A stretch of DNA of 64,000 nucleotides from Streptomyces wedmorensis (lineage in GTDB: Bacteria; Actinomycetota; Actinomycetes; Streptomycetales; Streptomycetaceae), in assembly GCF_000716445.1 (NCBI RefSeq), contig NZ_JNWK01000004.1, positions 62,001-126,000 of the forward strand, read 5' to 3'. The position numbers and the translations under genes were made by a program. Of this stretch, positions 55,336-64,000 are shown one piece after another; positions within the stretch are counted from its first letter, which is position 1; each line of letters opens with the position of its first letter. The notes under the pieces are model-generated. The model searched no databases and was not told the origin of the DNA. It saw only the letters and a program-made list of their open reading frames with translations.

Positions 55336-56013
55336 GTGGCACGCGCGCGCAACCGGATGGCCGGGATGATCAGCGTCTTCGGCGAACTCCTCATCACAGC
55401 GGGCCTGGTGCTCGGACTCTTCGTCGTCTACTCGCTGTGGTGGACCAACGTCCTCGCCGACCGCGCCGCCGACAAGGACGGCGCGCAGGTCCGCGACCAG
55501 TGGGCCGACCAGGGTCCCGGCGCGCTCGACACCAAGGACGGCATCGGCTTCCTCCACGTCCCCGCCATGCAGAACGGCGAGGTCCTGGTGAAGCGCGGCA
55601 CCGGCACCGACGTCCTCAACCACGGCGTCGCCGGTTACTACACCGACCCGATCAAGTCCGCGCTCCCGCAGGACCAGCAGGGCAACTTCACGCTGGCCGC
55701 GCACCGGGACGGCCACGGCGCCAAGTTCCACAACATCCACAAGCTGAAGACCGGGGACTCGATCGTCTTCGAGACCAAGGACACCTGGTACGTCTACAAG
55801 GTCTACAAGACCCTGCCCGAGACCACGAAGTACAACGTCGACGTCCTCCAGCCCGTCCCCCGGGAATCCGGCAGGACCAAGCCCGGCCGCTACATCACCC
55901 TGACCACCTGCACCCCCGTGTACACCTCGGACTACCGCTACATCGTCTGGGGCGAACTGGAGCGTGCGGAGAAGGTCGACCGCGACCGGACACCGCCGGC
56001 CGAGCTGCGCTGA
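55336..56013 (+). CDS. Class E sortase (third)
   Basis: A 225-residue sortase with the anchor VFGELLITAGLVLGLFVVYS. The core has TLAAHRDGHGAKFH (His about 122), ITLTTCTPVYTS (Cys about 191) and DYRYIVWGEL (Arg about 200). It lies 37 bp after the previous sortase, so co-transcription is likely, and ends at a perfect hairpin. It shares WWTNVLA and KPGRxITLTTCTP segments with the preceding gene, consistent with a tandem duplication. The GTG at 55336 is the start. Confidence 0.9.
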   Translation: MARARNRMAGMISVFGELLITAGLVLGLFVVYSLWWTNVLADRAADKDGAQVRDQWADQGPGALDTKDGIGFLHVPAMQNGEVLVKRGTGTDVLNHGVAGYYTDPIKSALPQDQQGNFTLAAHRDGHGAKFHNIHKLKTGDSIVFETKDTWYVYKVYKTLPETTKYNVDVLQPVPRESGRTKPGRYITLTTCTPVYTSDYRYIVWGELERAEKVDRDRTPPAELR

Positions 56014-56023
56014 GCGCATGACC

Positions 56024-56072
56024 GAAGGGGAGAGCCCCGGCATCCGTCCTGGATGCCGGGGCTCTCCCCTTC
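56024..56072. terminator. bidirectional terminator sortase/pknB
   Basis: Perfect 22-bp arms (56024-56045 and 56051-56072) around GTCCT between convergent genes. It is the longest perfect hairpin in the window. Confidence 0.93.
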
Positions 56073-56127
56073 GCCTTGCGCGGGACGACCTTCAGGCCTT
56101 CGGGCCGTCGGCCGTCGGGCCTTCGGT

Positions 56128-58116
56128 TCAGCCGAAGAACCCGCCGCCGCGGTTGTCCCCGCCGCCCATCGTGATGACGGTGACCGGGTCGGTGGTGTTG
56201 ACCATCGACCCCTCCGGCGGGTTGGTGCCGAGGACCATCGCGTCCTCCTTGTCGGAGTTCTGCTGGATGACCGTCAGGCCCAGGGCCTGGAGCTGGTCCC
56301 GGACGTCCTTGAACTTCTTGCCGGTCAGGCCCGTGGGGATCTGGACCTGGGTCTGCTGCGGGCCCTTGGAGACGCGGAGCTTGACCTCGGAGCCCTCGGG
56401 CGCCTTGCTGTTGCCGTCCGGGGTCTGGGAGAGCACCTGGTCCTTGGGCTGGTCGGAGTCGACGTACTCGGTGACCACGACGAACTTCAGGTCCTTGAGC
56501 TGCTGCTCGGCCTGGGACACCTGGTTGCCGACGACCGGCGGGACAGTGACCTGGTTCTTCTTGGCGACGGTGATCGTCACCTCGGAGTTCTTCTCCGCCT
56601 TGGTGTTGCTCTGCGGGTTCTGGCTGAGGACCGTACCGGGGTCCTCGTCCGACTCCTGCTGCTCGACCTTGACCTTGAAGCCCTTGCTCTCCAGGCTCTC
56701 CTTGGCGCGCTCCTCGGACTGCTCGACGACGTCCGGGACCTCCACGAGCGGGGCGCCCTCGGAGACGTACGCCTGGATCGTGCCGCCGACGTCCATCTTC
56801 GCCACGTTGTCCGAGGCGGGGGTCTGCCGACAGATCAGGCCCTTGGGCTGGTCGCAGCGCTCGGTGCCGGCCTGGGTGACCTTCACCTGGGCGTTGCCCG
56901 CCAGGCCCGTCGCCGACTTCATGTCCTGGCCGACCAGCTGGGGCACGGTGACCTGCTGCGTGCCCTCCTGCTTCTCGAAGAGCGAGACGCCGATGAAGAT
57001 CGCGCCGACGAGCACCAGGATGCCCGCGAGGACCAGCAGGATCGTCGAGGTGTTCGACTTCTTCTGGCCACCGCGCCGGCGGTCCGGGCGGTCGTCGTAG
57101 CCGTAGCCGTCGTCCTGGCCGATCGGCGGCATCATCGACGTCTGGCCGCCGGGGTCGGCCTGGCGCAGGGCGGTGGTCGGCTGGTCCTCCGGCGGATAGC
57201 CGCCGTAGCCCCCGCCGTACGCGGGCGCGCCCGCCATGCCCATCCCCATGCCCATCGCGGCCGCGGCGGCGACCGGCTGGCCGTCGAGGCAGGCCTCGAT
57301 GTCCGCACGCATCTCGTCTGCGGACTGGTAGCGGTAGTCAGGGTCCTTGACCAGCGCCTTCAGGACGATGGCGTCCATCTCGGGCGTGATCTCGGGGTCG
57401 AAGTTGCTCGGCGGCTGCGGTTCCTCGCGGACGTGCTGGTACGCGACCGCGACCGGGGAGTCACCGATGAAGGGGGGCCGGACCGTGAGGAGCTCGTACA
57501 GCAGGCAGCCCGTCGAGTACAGGTCGGAGCGGGCGTCGACCTGCTCGCCCTTGGCCTGCTCGGGGGACAGGTACTGGGCCGTGCCGATCACCGCGGCGGT
57601 CTGCGTCATGGTCATGCCCGCGTCGCCCATGGCGCGCGCGATGCCGAAGTCCATGACCTTGACCTGGCCGGTGCGCGTCAGCATGACGTTCGCCGGCTTG
57701 ATGTCACGGTGCACGATGCCGGCGCGGTGCGAGTACTCCAGCGCCTGCAGGATGCCGACCGTCATCTCGAGGGTGCGCTCGGGCAGCAGCTTGCGTCCGG
57801 AGTGCAGCAGCTCACGCAGGGTCGACCCGTCGACGTACTCCATCACGATGTACGGGATGGAGACCCCGTCGACGTAGTCCTCGCCGGTGTCGTACACGGC
57901 GACGATCGCCGGGTGGTTCAGAGAGGCGGCGGACTGTGCCTCACGGCGGAACCGGGCCTGGAAGGACGGATCGCGGGCCAGGTCGGCCCGCAGCGTCTTC
58001 ACGGCGACGGTGCGGCCGAGCCGGGTGTCCTGGGCGAGGTACACCTCGGCCATGCCACCACGGCCGAGCACCGAGCCCAGCTCGTACCGGCCGCCGAGGC
58101 GACGCGGCTCTTCCAT
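56128..58116 (-). CDS. pknB: PASTA Ser/Thr kinase PknB
   Basis: A 662-residue kinase. The catalytic domain (about 10-270) has VLGRGGMAEVYLAQD, VAVKTLR, IVHRDIKPANVMLTR, DFGIARAMGD and GTAQYLSPEQAKGEQ, all essential residues. A Gly/Met/Tyr-rich linker, one transmembrane helix (STILLVLAGILVLVGAIFIG) and four extracellular PASTA repeats follow (for example LVEVPDVVEQSEERAKESLE and VTVPPVVGNQVSQAEQQLKD). It senses lipid II or peptidoglycan and phosphorylates cell-wall and FHA proteins. The ATG at 58116 (MEEPRRLGGRYE) is used. It is the last gene of the minus-strand cluster. Confidence 0.96.
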   Translation of the reverse strand: MEEPRRLGGRYELGSVLGRGGMAEVYLAQDTRLGRTVAVKTLRADLARDPSFQARFRREAQSAASLNHPAIVAVYDTGEDYVDGVSIPYIVMEYVDGSTLRELLHSGRKLLPERTLEMTVGILQALEYSHRAGIVHRDIKPANVMLTRTGQVKVMDFGIARAMGDAGMTMTQTAAVIGTAQYLSPEQAKGEQVDARSDLYSTGCLLYELLTVRPPFIGDSPVAVAYQHVREEPQPPSNFDPEITPEMDAIVLKALVKDPDYRYQSADEMRADIEACLDGQPVAAAAAMGMGMGMAGAPAYGGGYGGYPPEDQPTTALRQADPGGQTSMMPPIGQDDGYGYDDRPDRRRGGQKKSNTSTILLVLAGILVLVGAIFIGVSLFEKQEGTQQVTVPQLVGQDMKSATGLAGNAQVKVTQAGTERCDQPKGLICRQTPASDNVAKMDVGGTIQAYVSEGAPLVEVPDVVEQSEERAKESLESKGFKVKVEQQESDEDPGTVLSQNPQSNTKAEKNSEVTITVAKKNQVTVPPVVGNQVSQAEQQLKDLKFVVVTEYVDSDQPKDQVLSQTPDGNSKAPEGSEVKLRVSKGPQQTQVQIPTGLTGKKFKDVRDQLQALGLTVIQQNSDKEDAMVLGTNPPEGSMVNTTDPVTVITMGGGDNRGGGFFG

Positions 58117-58270
58117 AGCTAATCCAGCCCTCTCCGTCTGTCCCGACCGCACCCATGGGTGGTCCGGCGGTGTGTGCTGTTCGCGGATACGGTACCGGCC
58201 CCGGGAATGCGTTCCGCCCGGGGCCGCCAGCTGATACCCGACCGGTACCTGGCTCGTACCGTGTCGGCGA

Positions 58271-59737
58271 TCAGCCCCTGCTCTTCAGGACCGCCTTCAT
58301 GACGGCCTTCGCGATCGGGGCCGCCAGACCACCACCGCTGATGTCCTCGCGGTCGGTGCCCGCGGAGTCCTCGACGATCACGGCGACCGCGACGGGGGAG
58401 CCCTCGGAGGTCTTCGCGTACGAGATGAACCACGCGTACGGACGCTTGGCGTTCTTCTCGCCGTGCTGGGCCGTGCCCGTCTTGCCGCCGACCTTCACGC
58501 CGTCCATGTTCAGGTCGGCCTTGCCGCCGGTGCCGTTGGAGACGACGTTCTCCATCATCTCCTGGAGCAGCTGCGCGTTCTTCTGCGAGACCGGCCGGCT
58601 CATCTCCTCCGGCTCGTTCTTCTTGATCAGGTCGACGTTCGGGGCGCGCAGCTCGTCGATCATGTACGGCTTCATCAGCTTGCCGTCGTTGGCGATCGCC
58701 GCCGTGACCATCGCCATCTGGAGCGGGGTGGTCGCGGTGTTGAACTGGCCGATGGACGAGAGCGCGTTGCCGCCCCGGTCGGCCTGCTTGTCGTAGACCG
58801 AGGCGGAGGAGCGGACCGGGGTGAACTGCTCGGCGTTGAAGCCGAACTTCTCGGCCATCTCGACCATCTTGTCGCGGCCGATGTCGTCGCCGAGCTTCGC
58901 GAACACCGAGTTGCAGGAGATCTCGAGCGCCCGGTTGAGGCTGGCCTTCGCGCAGCCGCTGGCGTGGTTGACCATCTCCTTGGTGGAGAGGGGGATCTTC
59001 CAGCCGTCGGGGGTGTCGGTCGCCGCGTTGATGTCGGTGACCGCGCCGTTCTCCAGCGCCGCGGCGGCGGTCACGACCTTGAAGACGGAGCCGGGCGGGT
59101 AGATCTCCCGGATCGCGCGGTTCAGCTTCGGCTTGTTCTTGTCCTTCTCCAGCGCGACCCAGGCCTTCTCGTCCTTGCCGGAGTAGCCCGCGAAGGAGGA
59201 GGGGTCGTACGAGGGCGTGGAGGCCATCGCCAGGATCTTGCCGGTCTTCGGCTCGATCGCCACGACGGCACCCGTCTTGCTGCCGAGTCCCTCGAAGGCG
59301 GCCTTCTGCGCGGCGCCGTTGAGGGTGGTGACGACGTCGCCGCCCTTCTTCTTCTCGCCGGTGAACATGGCGAGGGTGCGGTCGAAGAACAGCCGGTCGT
59401 CGTTGCCGGTGAGGATGCCGTCCTCGATCTTCTCGATCTGGTTGGCGTCGTAGGCCTGCGACGCGTAGCCCGTGACCGGGGCCCACATGGGGCCGTCGAT
59501 GTAGGTGCGCTTGAACTTGTAGTACGGGTCCTTGGAGTCCACGGAGCCGGTGATCGGCTTGCCGTCCACGATGATGTTGCCGCGGACGTTGGCGTACCGC
59601 TCGATCTGGACGCGCTTGTTCGTCGGGTGGGTGTTCAGCTCGTCGGCGCGGACGAACTGGAGCCAGTTGTCCCGCAGGAGCAGGGCGAGGACGAGCAGGC
59701 CGCAGAAGATCGCGACCCGGCGCAGCGGCTTGTTCAC
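58271..59737 (-). CDS. pbpA: Penicillin-binding protein PbpA (class B)
   Basis: A 488-residue class B PBP. It has an N-terminal anchor (RRVAIFCGLLVLALLLRD), a dimerisation region (RADELNTHPTNKRVQIERYA) and a transpeptidase domain with SxxK (YPPGSVFKVV), SxN (EISCNSVF) and KTG (VGGKTGTAQHG). It crosslinks peptidoglycan as partner of RodA. The GTG start overlaps the rodA stop by 4 bp. Confidence 0.95.
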   Translation of the reverse strand: MNKPLRRVAIFCGLLVLALLLRDNWLQFVRADELNTHPTNKRVQIERYANVRGNIIVDGKPITGSVDSKDPYYKFKRTYIDGPMWAPVTGYASQAYDANQIEKIEDGILTGNDDRLFFDRTLAMFTGEKKKGGDVVTTLNGAAQKAAFEGLGSKTGAVVAIEPKTGKILAMASTPSYDPSSFAGYSGKDEKAWVALEKDKNKPKLNRAIREIYPPGSVFKVVTAAAALENGAVTDINAATDTPDGWKIPLSTKEMVNHASGCAKASLNRALEISCNSVFAKLGDDIGRDKMVEMAEKFGFNAEQFTPVRSSASVYDKQADRGGNALSSIGQFNTATTPLQMAMVTAAIANDGKLMKPYMIDELRAPNVDLIKKNEPEEMSRPVSQKNAQLLQEMMENVVSNGTGGKADLNMDGVKVGGKTGTAQHGEKNAKRPYAWFISYAKTSEGSPVAVAVIVEDSAGTDREDISGGGLAAPIAKAVMKAVLKSRG

Positions 59738-61158
59738 GGACGGACCACCTGGGTCATCTCGGCGTCGGGGGACGGGGCGGGCGCGGGCGCGGGGCGCCGG
59801 GCGGTGTCGCTGATCCGGATCAGGATGCCGATCAGGGCCCAGTTGGCGATCACCGAGGATCCGCCGTACGCGAGGAACGGCATGGTCATACCGGTCAGCG
59901 GGATGAGGCCCATCACGCCGCCGGCGACGACGAAGATCTGGAGTGCGAAGGCGCCGGAGAGGCCCATCGCGAGCAGCTTGCCGAAGGGGTCGCGGGCGGC
60001 GAGGGCGGTGCGGACACCGCGCTCGATGATCAGCCCGTAGATGAGCAGGAAGACCATGACACCGGCGAGGCCGAGCTCCTCGCCGACGGTGGCGAAGATG
60101 AAGTCGGAGTTGGCCGCGAAGCCGATCAGGTCCGAGTTGCCCTGGCCGAGGCCGGTGCCGAGGATGCCGCCGGAGCCGAAGGACATCATGACCTGGCTCA
60201 TCTGCTGGCAGGCCGCGATGCCTTCCTTGGCGCAGCCGAACGGGTCCGCCCAGGCGTCCACGCGGTCCTGCACGTGACCGGCGAAGGAGGCCACGCCGAC
60301 CGCGCCCGCGACCGACATGAGGAGACCCATGACGATCCAGCTGGTCCGCTCGGTCGCCACGTACAGCATGATCACGAACATGCCGAAGAACAGCAGCGAG
60401 GTGCCGAGGTCGTTCTCGAAGATCAGGATGAGGAGGCTGACCGCCCAGATCGTCAGGATCGGGCCGAGGTCGCGGCCACGCGGCAGGTAGAGCCCCATGA
60501 AGCGGCGGCTGGCCAGGGCGAGGGCGTCCCGCTTCACCATCAGGTAGCCGGAGAAGAAGATCGCGAGCACGATCTTCGCGAACTCACCGGGCTGGATGGA
60601 GAAACCGGCGACGTTGATCCAGATCTTGGCGCCGTAGACGGCCGAGCCGAGGCCCGGCACGAGCGGCAGCAACAGGAGCACGAGCGCCGCCACCATCGAG
60701 ATGTACGTGTAGCGCTGGAGGACCCGGTGGTCCTTCAGGAGCAGCAGCATGCCGACGAACATGGCGATGCCGATGGCCGAGTACATCATCTGCTTCGGCG
60801 CGTCCGGGCTGAAGCTGTCGTACAGCCGCATCGAGGTCGCGATCAGCCGCGGCGACTGGTCGAGGCGCCAGATCAGCACCAGGCCCATGCCGTTGAGCAG
60901 GGTGGCGAGGGGGAGCAGCAGCGGGTCCGCGTACGGGGCCCACTTGCGCACCACGAGGTGGGCGACGCCCGCCAGGAGCGCGAGGCCGAGGCCGTAGCCG
61001 AGCATGCCGGACGGGACCTTGCCGTCGATGGCCAGGCCCACGTTGAGGTACGCGAACACCGGGATGACGACGGCGAAACCCAGCAGTGCCAGCTCGGTGT
61101 TGCGGCGGCTCGGCGCCTCGATCGCGCCGATGGTGGTCGTGTTGGTGACAACGCTCAT
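59734..61158 (-). CDS. rodA: SEDS-family peptidoglycan polymerase RodA
   Basis: A 474-residue SEDS protein with about 12 hydrophobic segments. Signatures include GAKIWINVAGFSIQPGEFAK, IFENDLGTSLLFFGMFVIML, GTGLGQGNSDLIGFAANSDF (reading into IFATVGEELGLAG) and GMTMPFLAYGGSSVIANWAL. It polymerises lipid II with its cognate PBP. The ATG at 61158 is 26 bp after the pstP stop. The long in-frame upstream extension is rejected. Confidence 0.95.
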   Translation of the reverse strand: MSVVTNTTTIGAIEAPSRRNTELALLGFAVVIPVFAYLNVGLAIDGKVPSGMLGYGLGLALLAGVAHLVVRKWAPYADPLLLPLATLLNGMGLVLIWRLDQSPRLIATSMRLYDSFSPDAPKQMMYSAIGIAMFVGMLLLLKDHRVLQRYTYISMVAALVLLLLPLVPGLGSAVYGAKIWINVAGFSIQPGEFAKIVLAIFFSGYLMVKRDALALASRRFMGLYLPRGRDLGPILTIWAVSLLILIFENDLGTSLLFFGMFVIMLYVATERTSWIVMGLLMSVAGAVGVASFAGHVQDRVDAWADPFGCAKEGIAACQQMSQVMMSFGSGGILGTGLGQGNSDLIGFAANSDFIFATVGEELGLAGVMVFLLIYGLIIERGVRTALAARDPFGKLLAMGLSGAFALQIFVVAGGVMGLIPLTGMTMPFLAYGGSSVIANWALIGILIRISDTARRPAPAPAPSPDAEMTQVVRP

Positions 61159-61184
61159 GGTGGTGAAAGGCCCCCTACGGGTGC

Positions 61185-62672
61185 TTACTGCTTGCCGCAG
61201 TTCGAGGCCAGCTTCTGCTCCTCCGCGGTGAGGGTGGGACCCGGGGAGGGAGCGGCTGTGGTGGGCTTGGAGTCGGGGGTGGCGGTGTCGCCGGGCTTCG
61301 TGGCCGGCGGCTTGGTCGCGGCGGCCTTCTCGGCGGCCTCGCGCTGCTGCTCGGTCTTCTTGCACGCCGTGGCCTGCAGGGCCAGCTCGGAGACCTTCGT
61401 CTCGGCCTTGCCGAGGCTGCCGCCCGCGATCGTGTCCTCGACCTGCTTCCGCTGGTAGGCGGGGAGGTACTTGAGTTCGATCTCGGGGTGGTCCTTCTCG
61501 ACCTTCGAGAGCGAGATCCACGCCAGGTCCTGGCTGATGCCCTGGTACAGCGCGACGTGCTGGTCCTTGGCGCCCACGTAGTACTGCGTCTGCGTCCAGC
61601 GCCAGGCGCCGTAGAGCCCGCCGCCTGCGACGGCGAGGATCAGGACGAGGAAGAAGGAGCGCTTGAGCCACTTGCGGCCGGTGCGCGGCTTCTCGAAGTC
61701 GGCGTCCGCGTACGACTCGAAGGAGCCCTGCGGCGGCATGCCGCCGTACCCGTGGTCGTCACCGCTGCCGGGCGGGCCGAAGCCGCCGGCGGGCGGCTGC
61801 TGGTGCGGTGCGGGGCGGCCGAGGCCGGACGCGCGGCCGGCCGGGGTCTGCATGGCGCCGCCGTCGTTCAGCTGGGCGGCCTGGTTCTCGGCGACCGCGC
61901 CCACGATGACCGGGGTGTCGCTGAGGTGACCGGCGAGGGTGTCGCCGCCGTCGACGTCGAGGACGTCGGCGACGATCACCGTGATGTTGTCGGGGCCGCC
62001 GCCGCGCAGCGCGAGCTGGATCAGCTCCTGCACGGTCTCCTGCGGGCCCTGGTAGCTGGCGAGGGTGTCCTCGAGGGTCTGGTGCGAGACCACGCCGGAC
62101 AGGCCGTCGGAGCAGATCAGGTAGCGGTCGCCGGCCCGGACCTCGCGGATGGAGAGGTCGGGTTCGACGTGGTCGCCGCTGCCGAGCGCGCGCATGAGGA
62201 GCGAGCGCTGCGGGTGGGTGGTGGCCTCTTCCTCGGTGATCCGGCCCTCGTCGACGAGGCGCTGGACCCAGGTGTGGTCCTGGGTGATCTGGGTCAGGAC
62301 GCCGTCACGGAGCAGGTAGGCGCGCGAGTCGCCGACGTGCACGAGGCCGAGCCGCTGGCCCGTCCACAGCAGGGCGGTGAGCGTGGTGCCCATGCCCTCC
62401 AGCTGCGGGTCCTCCTCGACCATCATCCGGAGCTGGTCGTTGGCGCGCTGCACCGCCGTACCGAGCGAGGTGAGGATGTCGGAGCCGGGGACGTCGTCGT
62501 CGAGGGTGACCAGGGTGGAGATCACCTCGGAGGAGGCGACCTCGCCGGCCGCCTGACCGCCCATGCCGTCGGCGATGGCGAGCAGTCGGGGCCCGGCGTA
62601 GCCCGAGTCCTCGTTGCCCTCGCGGATCATGCCCTTGTGCGAGCCCGCGGCGAATCGCAGGGACAGACTCAT
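61185..62672 (-). CDS. pstP: PP2C-family Ser/Thr phosphatase PstP
   Basis: A 495-residue PPM phosphatase. The catalytic domain (about 1-235) has GMIREGNEDSGYAGPRLLAI, ADGMGGQAAGEVAS, GLVHVGDSRAYLLRDG and GGGPDNITVIVADV with metal-binding aspartates. A disordered linker, one transmembrane helix (SFFLVLILAVAGGGLYGAWR) and an extracellular part of about 120 residues follow. It reverses PknB phosphorylation. The ATG at 62672 (MSLSLRFAAGSHKG) is chosen. Confidence 0.95.
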   Translation of the reverse strand: MSLSLRFAAGSHKGMIREGNEDSGYAGPRLLAIADGMGGQAAGEVASSEVISTLVTLDDDVPGSDILTSLGTAVQRANDQLRMMVEEDPQLEGMGTTLTALLWTGQRLGLVHVGDSRAYLLRDGVLTQITQDHTWVQRLVDEGRITEEEATTHPQRSLLMRALGSGDHVEPDLSIREVRAGDRYLICSDGLSGVVSHQTLEDTLASYQGPQETVQELIQLALRGGGPDNITVIVADVLDVDGGDTLAGHLSDTPVIVGAVAENQAAQLNDGGAMQTPAGRASGLGRPAPHQQPPAGGFGPPGSGDDHGYGGMPPQGSFESYADADFEKPRTGRKWLKRSFFLVLILAVAGGGLYGAWRWTQTQYYVGAKDQHVALYQGISQDLAWISLSKVEKDHPEIELKYLPAYQRKQVEDTIAGGSLGKAETKVSELALQATACKKTEQQREAAEKAAATKPPATKPGDTATPDSKPTTAAPSPGPTLTAEEQKLASNCGKQ

Positions 62673-62733
62673 GCGCACCTGCCCTGTCGACGCTGCATCG
62701 GGGTACAGCCGGTCTCGACCCACACTGCCCACC

Positions 62734-62769
62734 CTCCGGTCGCTCCGGTCGCTTCAGTCGCTCCGGTCA
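62734..62769. repeat. 9-bp tandem repeat
   Basis: Four 9-bp units of the form CTCCGGTCG (62734-62742, 62743-62751, 62752-62760 as CTTCAGTCG, 62761-62769 as CTCCGGTCA) in the 170-bp gap between fhaB and pstP. No other feature is seen in that gap. Confidence 0.85.
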
Positions 62770-62842
62770 GGAGCGCGGCACGGCCTGTGGCGGGGACCGT
62801 CCGGGCTCGCTCGCTCCGCTCGCGCCTATCCATGATGTAGCA

Positions 62843-63361
62843 CTACTTCCGAAGCTCGATGACGGTCTTGCCGATGCGGATCGGCGCGCCCAGCGGAATC
62901 GGTGTGGCGGTGGTGAGGCGGGTCCGGTCGAGGTAGGTGCCGTTCGTGGAACCGAGGTCCTCGACGATCCACTGGCCGTCCCGGTCCGGGTAGATCCTGG
63001 CGTGGCGGCTGGAGGCGTAGTCGTCGTCGAGGACGATCGTCGAGTCGTGCGCCCGGCCCAGCGTGATCGTCTGGCCCTGGAGGGCGACGGTCGTGCCGGT
63101 GAGGGTGCCCTCGGAGACGACCAGCTTGGTCGGGGCGCCGCGGCGTTGGCGGCCCCCGGCGCTCTGCTGGCCACGCTGCTGCGGAGGCGCGGCGGCCTGG
63201 CGCGCGGCCTGCTGCGGCCGCGCCTCCTGGCGCCGCGAACCGCGCTGGGTTACCCGCGTACCGAACAGGTCGCTGCGGATGACCTGGACGGCCACGATGA
63301 CGAACAGCCACAGAACGGCCAGGAAACCCAACCGCATGACCGTCAGGGTCAGCTCTGACAT
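62843..63361 (-). CDS. fhaB: FHA-domain protein FhaB (FipA)
   Basis: A 172-residue protein. An N-terminal transmembrane helix (VMRLGFLAVLWLFVIVAVQV) and a Gln/Arg/Ala-rich linker precede an FHA domain (about 80-168) with ITLGRAHDSTIVLDDDYASS, RHARI and EDLGSTNGTYLDRTRL. The FHA domain binds phosphothreonine, probably on PknB or division proteins. The ATG at 63361 lies 10 bp after the stop of fhaA. Confidence 0.95.
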   Translation of the reverse strand: MSELTLTVMRLGFLAVLWLFVIVAVQVIRSDLFGTRVTQRGSRRQEARPQQAARQAAAPPQQRGQQSAGGRQRRGAPTKLVVSEGTLTGTTVALQGQTITLGRAHDSTIVLDDDYASSRHARIYPDRDGQWIVEDLGSTNGTYLDRTRLTTATPIPLGAPIRIGKTVIELRK

Positions 63362-63371
63362 TGCCCCCGCT

Positions 63372-64000
63372 TCACCCTTCGGCTTGCCGGTAAACGATGG
63401 TGGTGCTGCCCACGACGATCCGCGAGCCGTCGCGGAGCGTAGCGCGGGTGGTGTGCTGCCCGTCCACCACGATGCCGTTGGTGGATCCGAGATCCTGGAT
63501 CGTCGAGGGCGTTCCGGTCCGGATCTCGCAGTGCCGGCGGGAGACGCCGGGATCGTCGATCCTCACGTCCGCGTCGGTGCTGCGGCCGAGGACCAGGGTC
63601 GGGCGGGAGATCTGGTGGCGGTTGCCGTTGATCTCGATCCAGCGGCGCGTCCCGCTGCCCGCACCGGTTCCGGGCACGGCGACGGGGCCGCCGGGCCGGG
63701 CGCCGCCGGGTGCCGTCGGCCGGTGGCCGGGAGCGCCGGGAGGCGGGGACGCGGGCATGGGCGGGACGCCGGCCGGGGGGTATCCGTAACCGCCGCGGCC
63801 CTGCGCCTGACCCTGCTGCTGTCCCGGGGCGGGCGGCTGCGGCTGTGACGTACTCGACGCCAGCGTGCGGCTTCGGACGCGGTACAGGCCGGTGTCGAGG
63901 TCCTCGGCCTTCTCCAGGTGGACCTTGATCGGTCCCATGAAGGTGTACCGCTGCTGCTTGGCGTAGTCCCTGACCAGGCCGGCGAGCTCGTCGCCGAGCT
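63372..64000 (-). CDS. fhaA: FHA-domain protein FhaA (DUF3662-FHA), truncated by window end
   Basis: The 3' part (about 209 codons) of an FhaA-type gene; the frame stays open to base 64000, so the start is outside the window. The visible part begins in the DUF3662 domain (LVRDYAKQQRYTFMGPIKVH), has a Pro/Gly/Gln-rich linker and a C-terminal FHA domain with LVLGRSTDADVRIDDPGVSR, RHCEI and DLGSTNGIVVDGQ. In mycobacteria FhaA binds the phosphorylated MviN pseudokinase. It is the first gene of the visible part of the fhaA-fhaB-pstP-rodA-pbpA-pknB cluster. Confidence 0.94.
   Translation of the reverse strand, partial: LGDELAGLVRDYAKQQRYTFMGPIKVHLEKAEDLDTGLYRVRSRTLASSTSQPQPPAPGQQQGQAQGRGGYGYPPAGVPPMPASPPPGAPGHRPTAPGGARPGGPVAVPGTGAGSGTRRWIEINGNRHQISRPTLVLGRSTDADVRIDDPGVSRRHCEIRTGTPSTIQDLGSTNGIVVDGQHTTRATLRDGSRIVVGSTTIVYRQAEG

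Noticed and set aside
60274..61458. A plus-strand frame opposite rodA and pstP
   Set aside because: Antisense to convincing SEDS and PP2C genes, with Asp/His/Arg/Gln-rich shadow composition.

Overview
This window is the replication-origin neighbourhood of a Streptomyces chromosome (or a very close streptomycete relative). The evidence is a very high-GC sequence with frequent GTG starts, the order rpmH-dnaA-oriC-dnaN-gnd-recF-dciA-gyrB-gyrA, an origin crowded with DnaA boxes, eight perfect parS palindromes (GTTTCACGTGAAAC), and streptomycete-type genes such as crgA, class E sortases, a FemX-like ligase and the PknB/FHA morphogenesis cluster. Genus-level identity is inferred from gene content; no species is claimed.

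Layout. 0.1-1.9 kb: ribosomal/ssb operon rpsF-ssb-rpsR-rplI (minus). 2.1-9.3 kb: envelope genes, namely a small membrane protein, a FemX-type lipid II aminoacyl ligase, an alanine-racemase-like PLP protein, a GT87-type membrane glycosyltransferase and a large bifunctional penicillin-binding protein. 9.5-11.5 kb: a PadR regulator with a perfect 33-bp palindromic operator on its own promoter, followed by inositol-phosphate synthase. 11.5-20.9 kb: MFS transporter, two parS sites, CCA-adding enzyme, DUF6049-type surface protein, lipid II flippase MurJ and a separate membrane-anchored pseudokinase. 21-24.2 kb: SigM-like ECF sigma factor, its ZAS anti-sigma factor, then trxB-trxA behind a perfect SigR-type promoter. 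24.2-30.9 kb (minus): GNAT protein, parB, parA, rsmG, jag/khpB, yidC, yidD, rnpA, rpmH. 31.3-43.7 kb (plus): dnaA, oriC, dnaN, gnd, recF, dciA, gyrB, gyrA and a DUF3566 membrane protein.

43.7-51.6 kb is the least conserved stretch: tRNA-Ile, a 44-residue DLW-motif microprotein, an unrecognised secreted membrane-anchored protein, a tail-anchored Ser/Thr kinase with an XRE regulator, tRNA-Ala, a small exported protein, a DUF5324-type protein, a cyclophilin, a rhomboid protease and crgA. It also holds three short tandem-repeat arrays and, between the convergent rhomboid and crgA genes, a compact cluster of perfect DnaA boxes about 17 kb from oriC. 51.7-56 kb: DUF881 protein, three class E sortases, a 53-residue membrane protein and a PabA-type amidotransferase. 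56.1-64 kb (minus): pknB-pbpA-rodA-pstP-fhaB-fhaA in reverse map order, with fhaA cut by the window end.

Functional logic. Three systems interlock: replication and segregation (DnaA/oriC, ParAB/parS, gyrase, DciA, SSB); peptidoglycan synthesis and cell-division control (FemX, MurJ, PBPs, RodA, CrgA and PknB/PstP/FHA signalling); and thiol/redox stress (SigR-type promoter, TrxB/TrxA). The pseudokinase beside murJ and the FHA proteins at the right edge are the likely physical link between flippase control and PknB signalling. Most genes point away from oriC, with leading-strand polarity.
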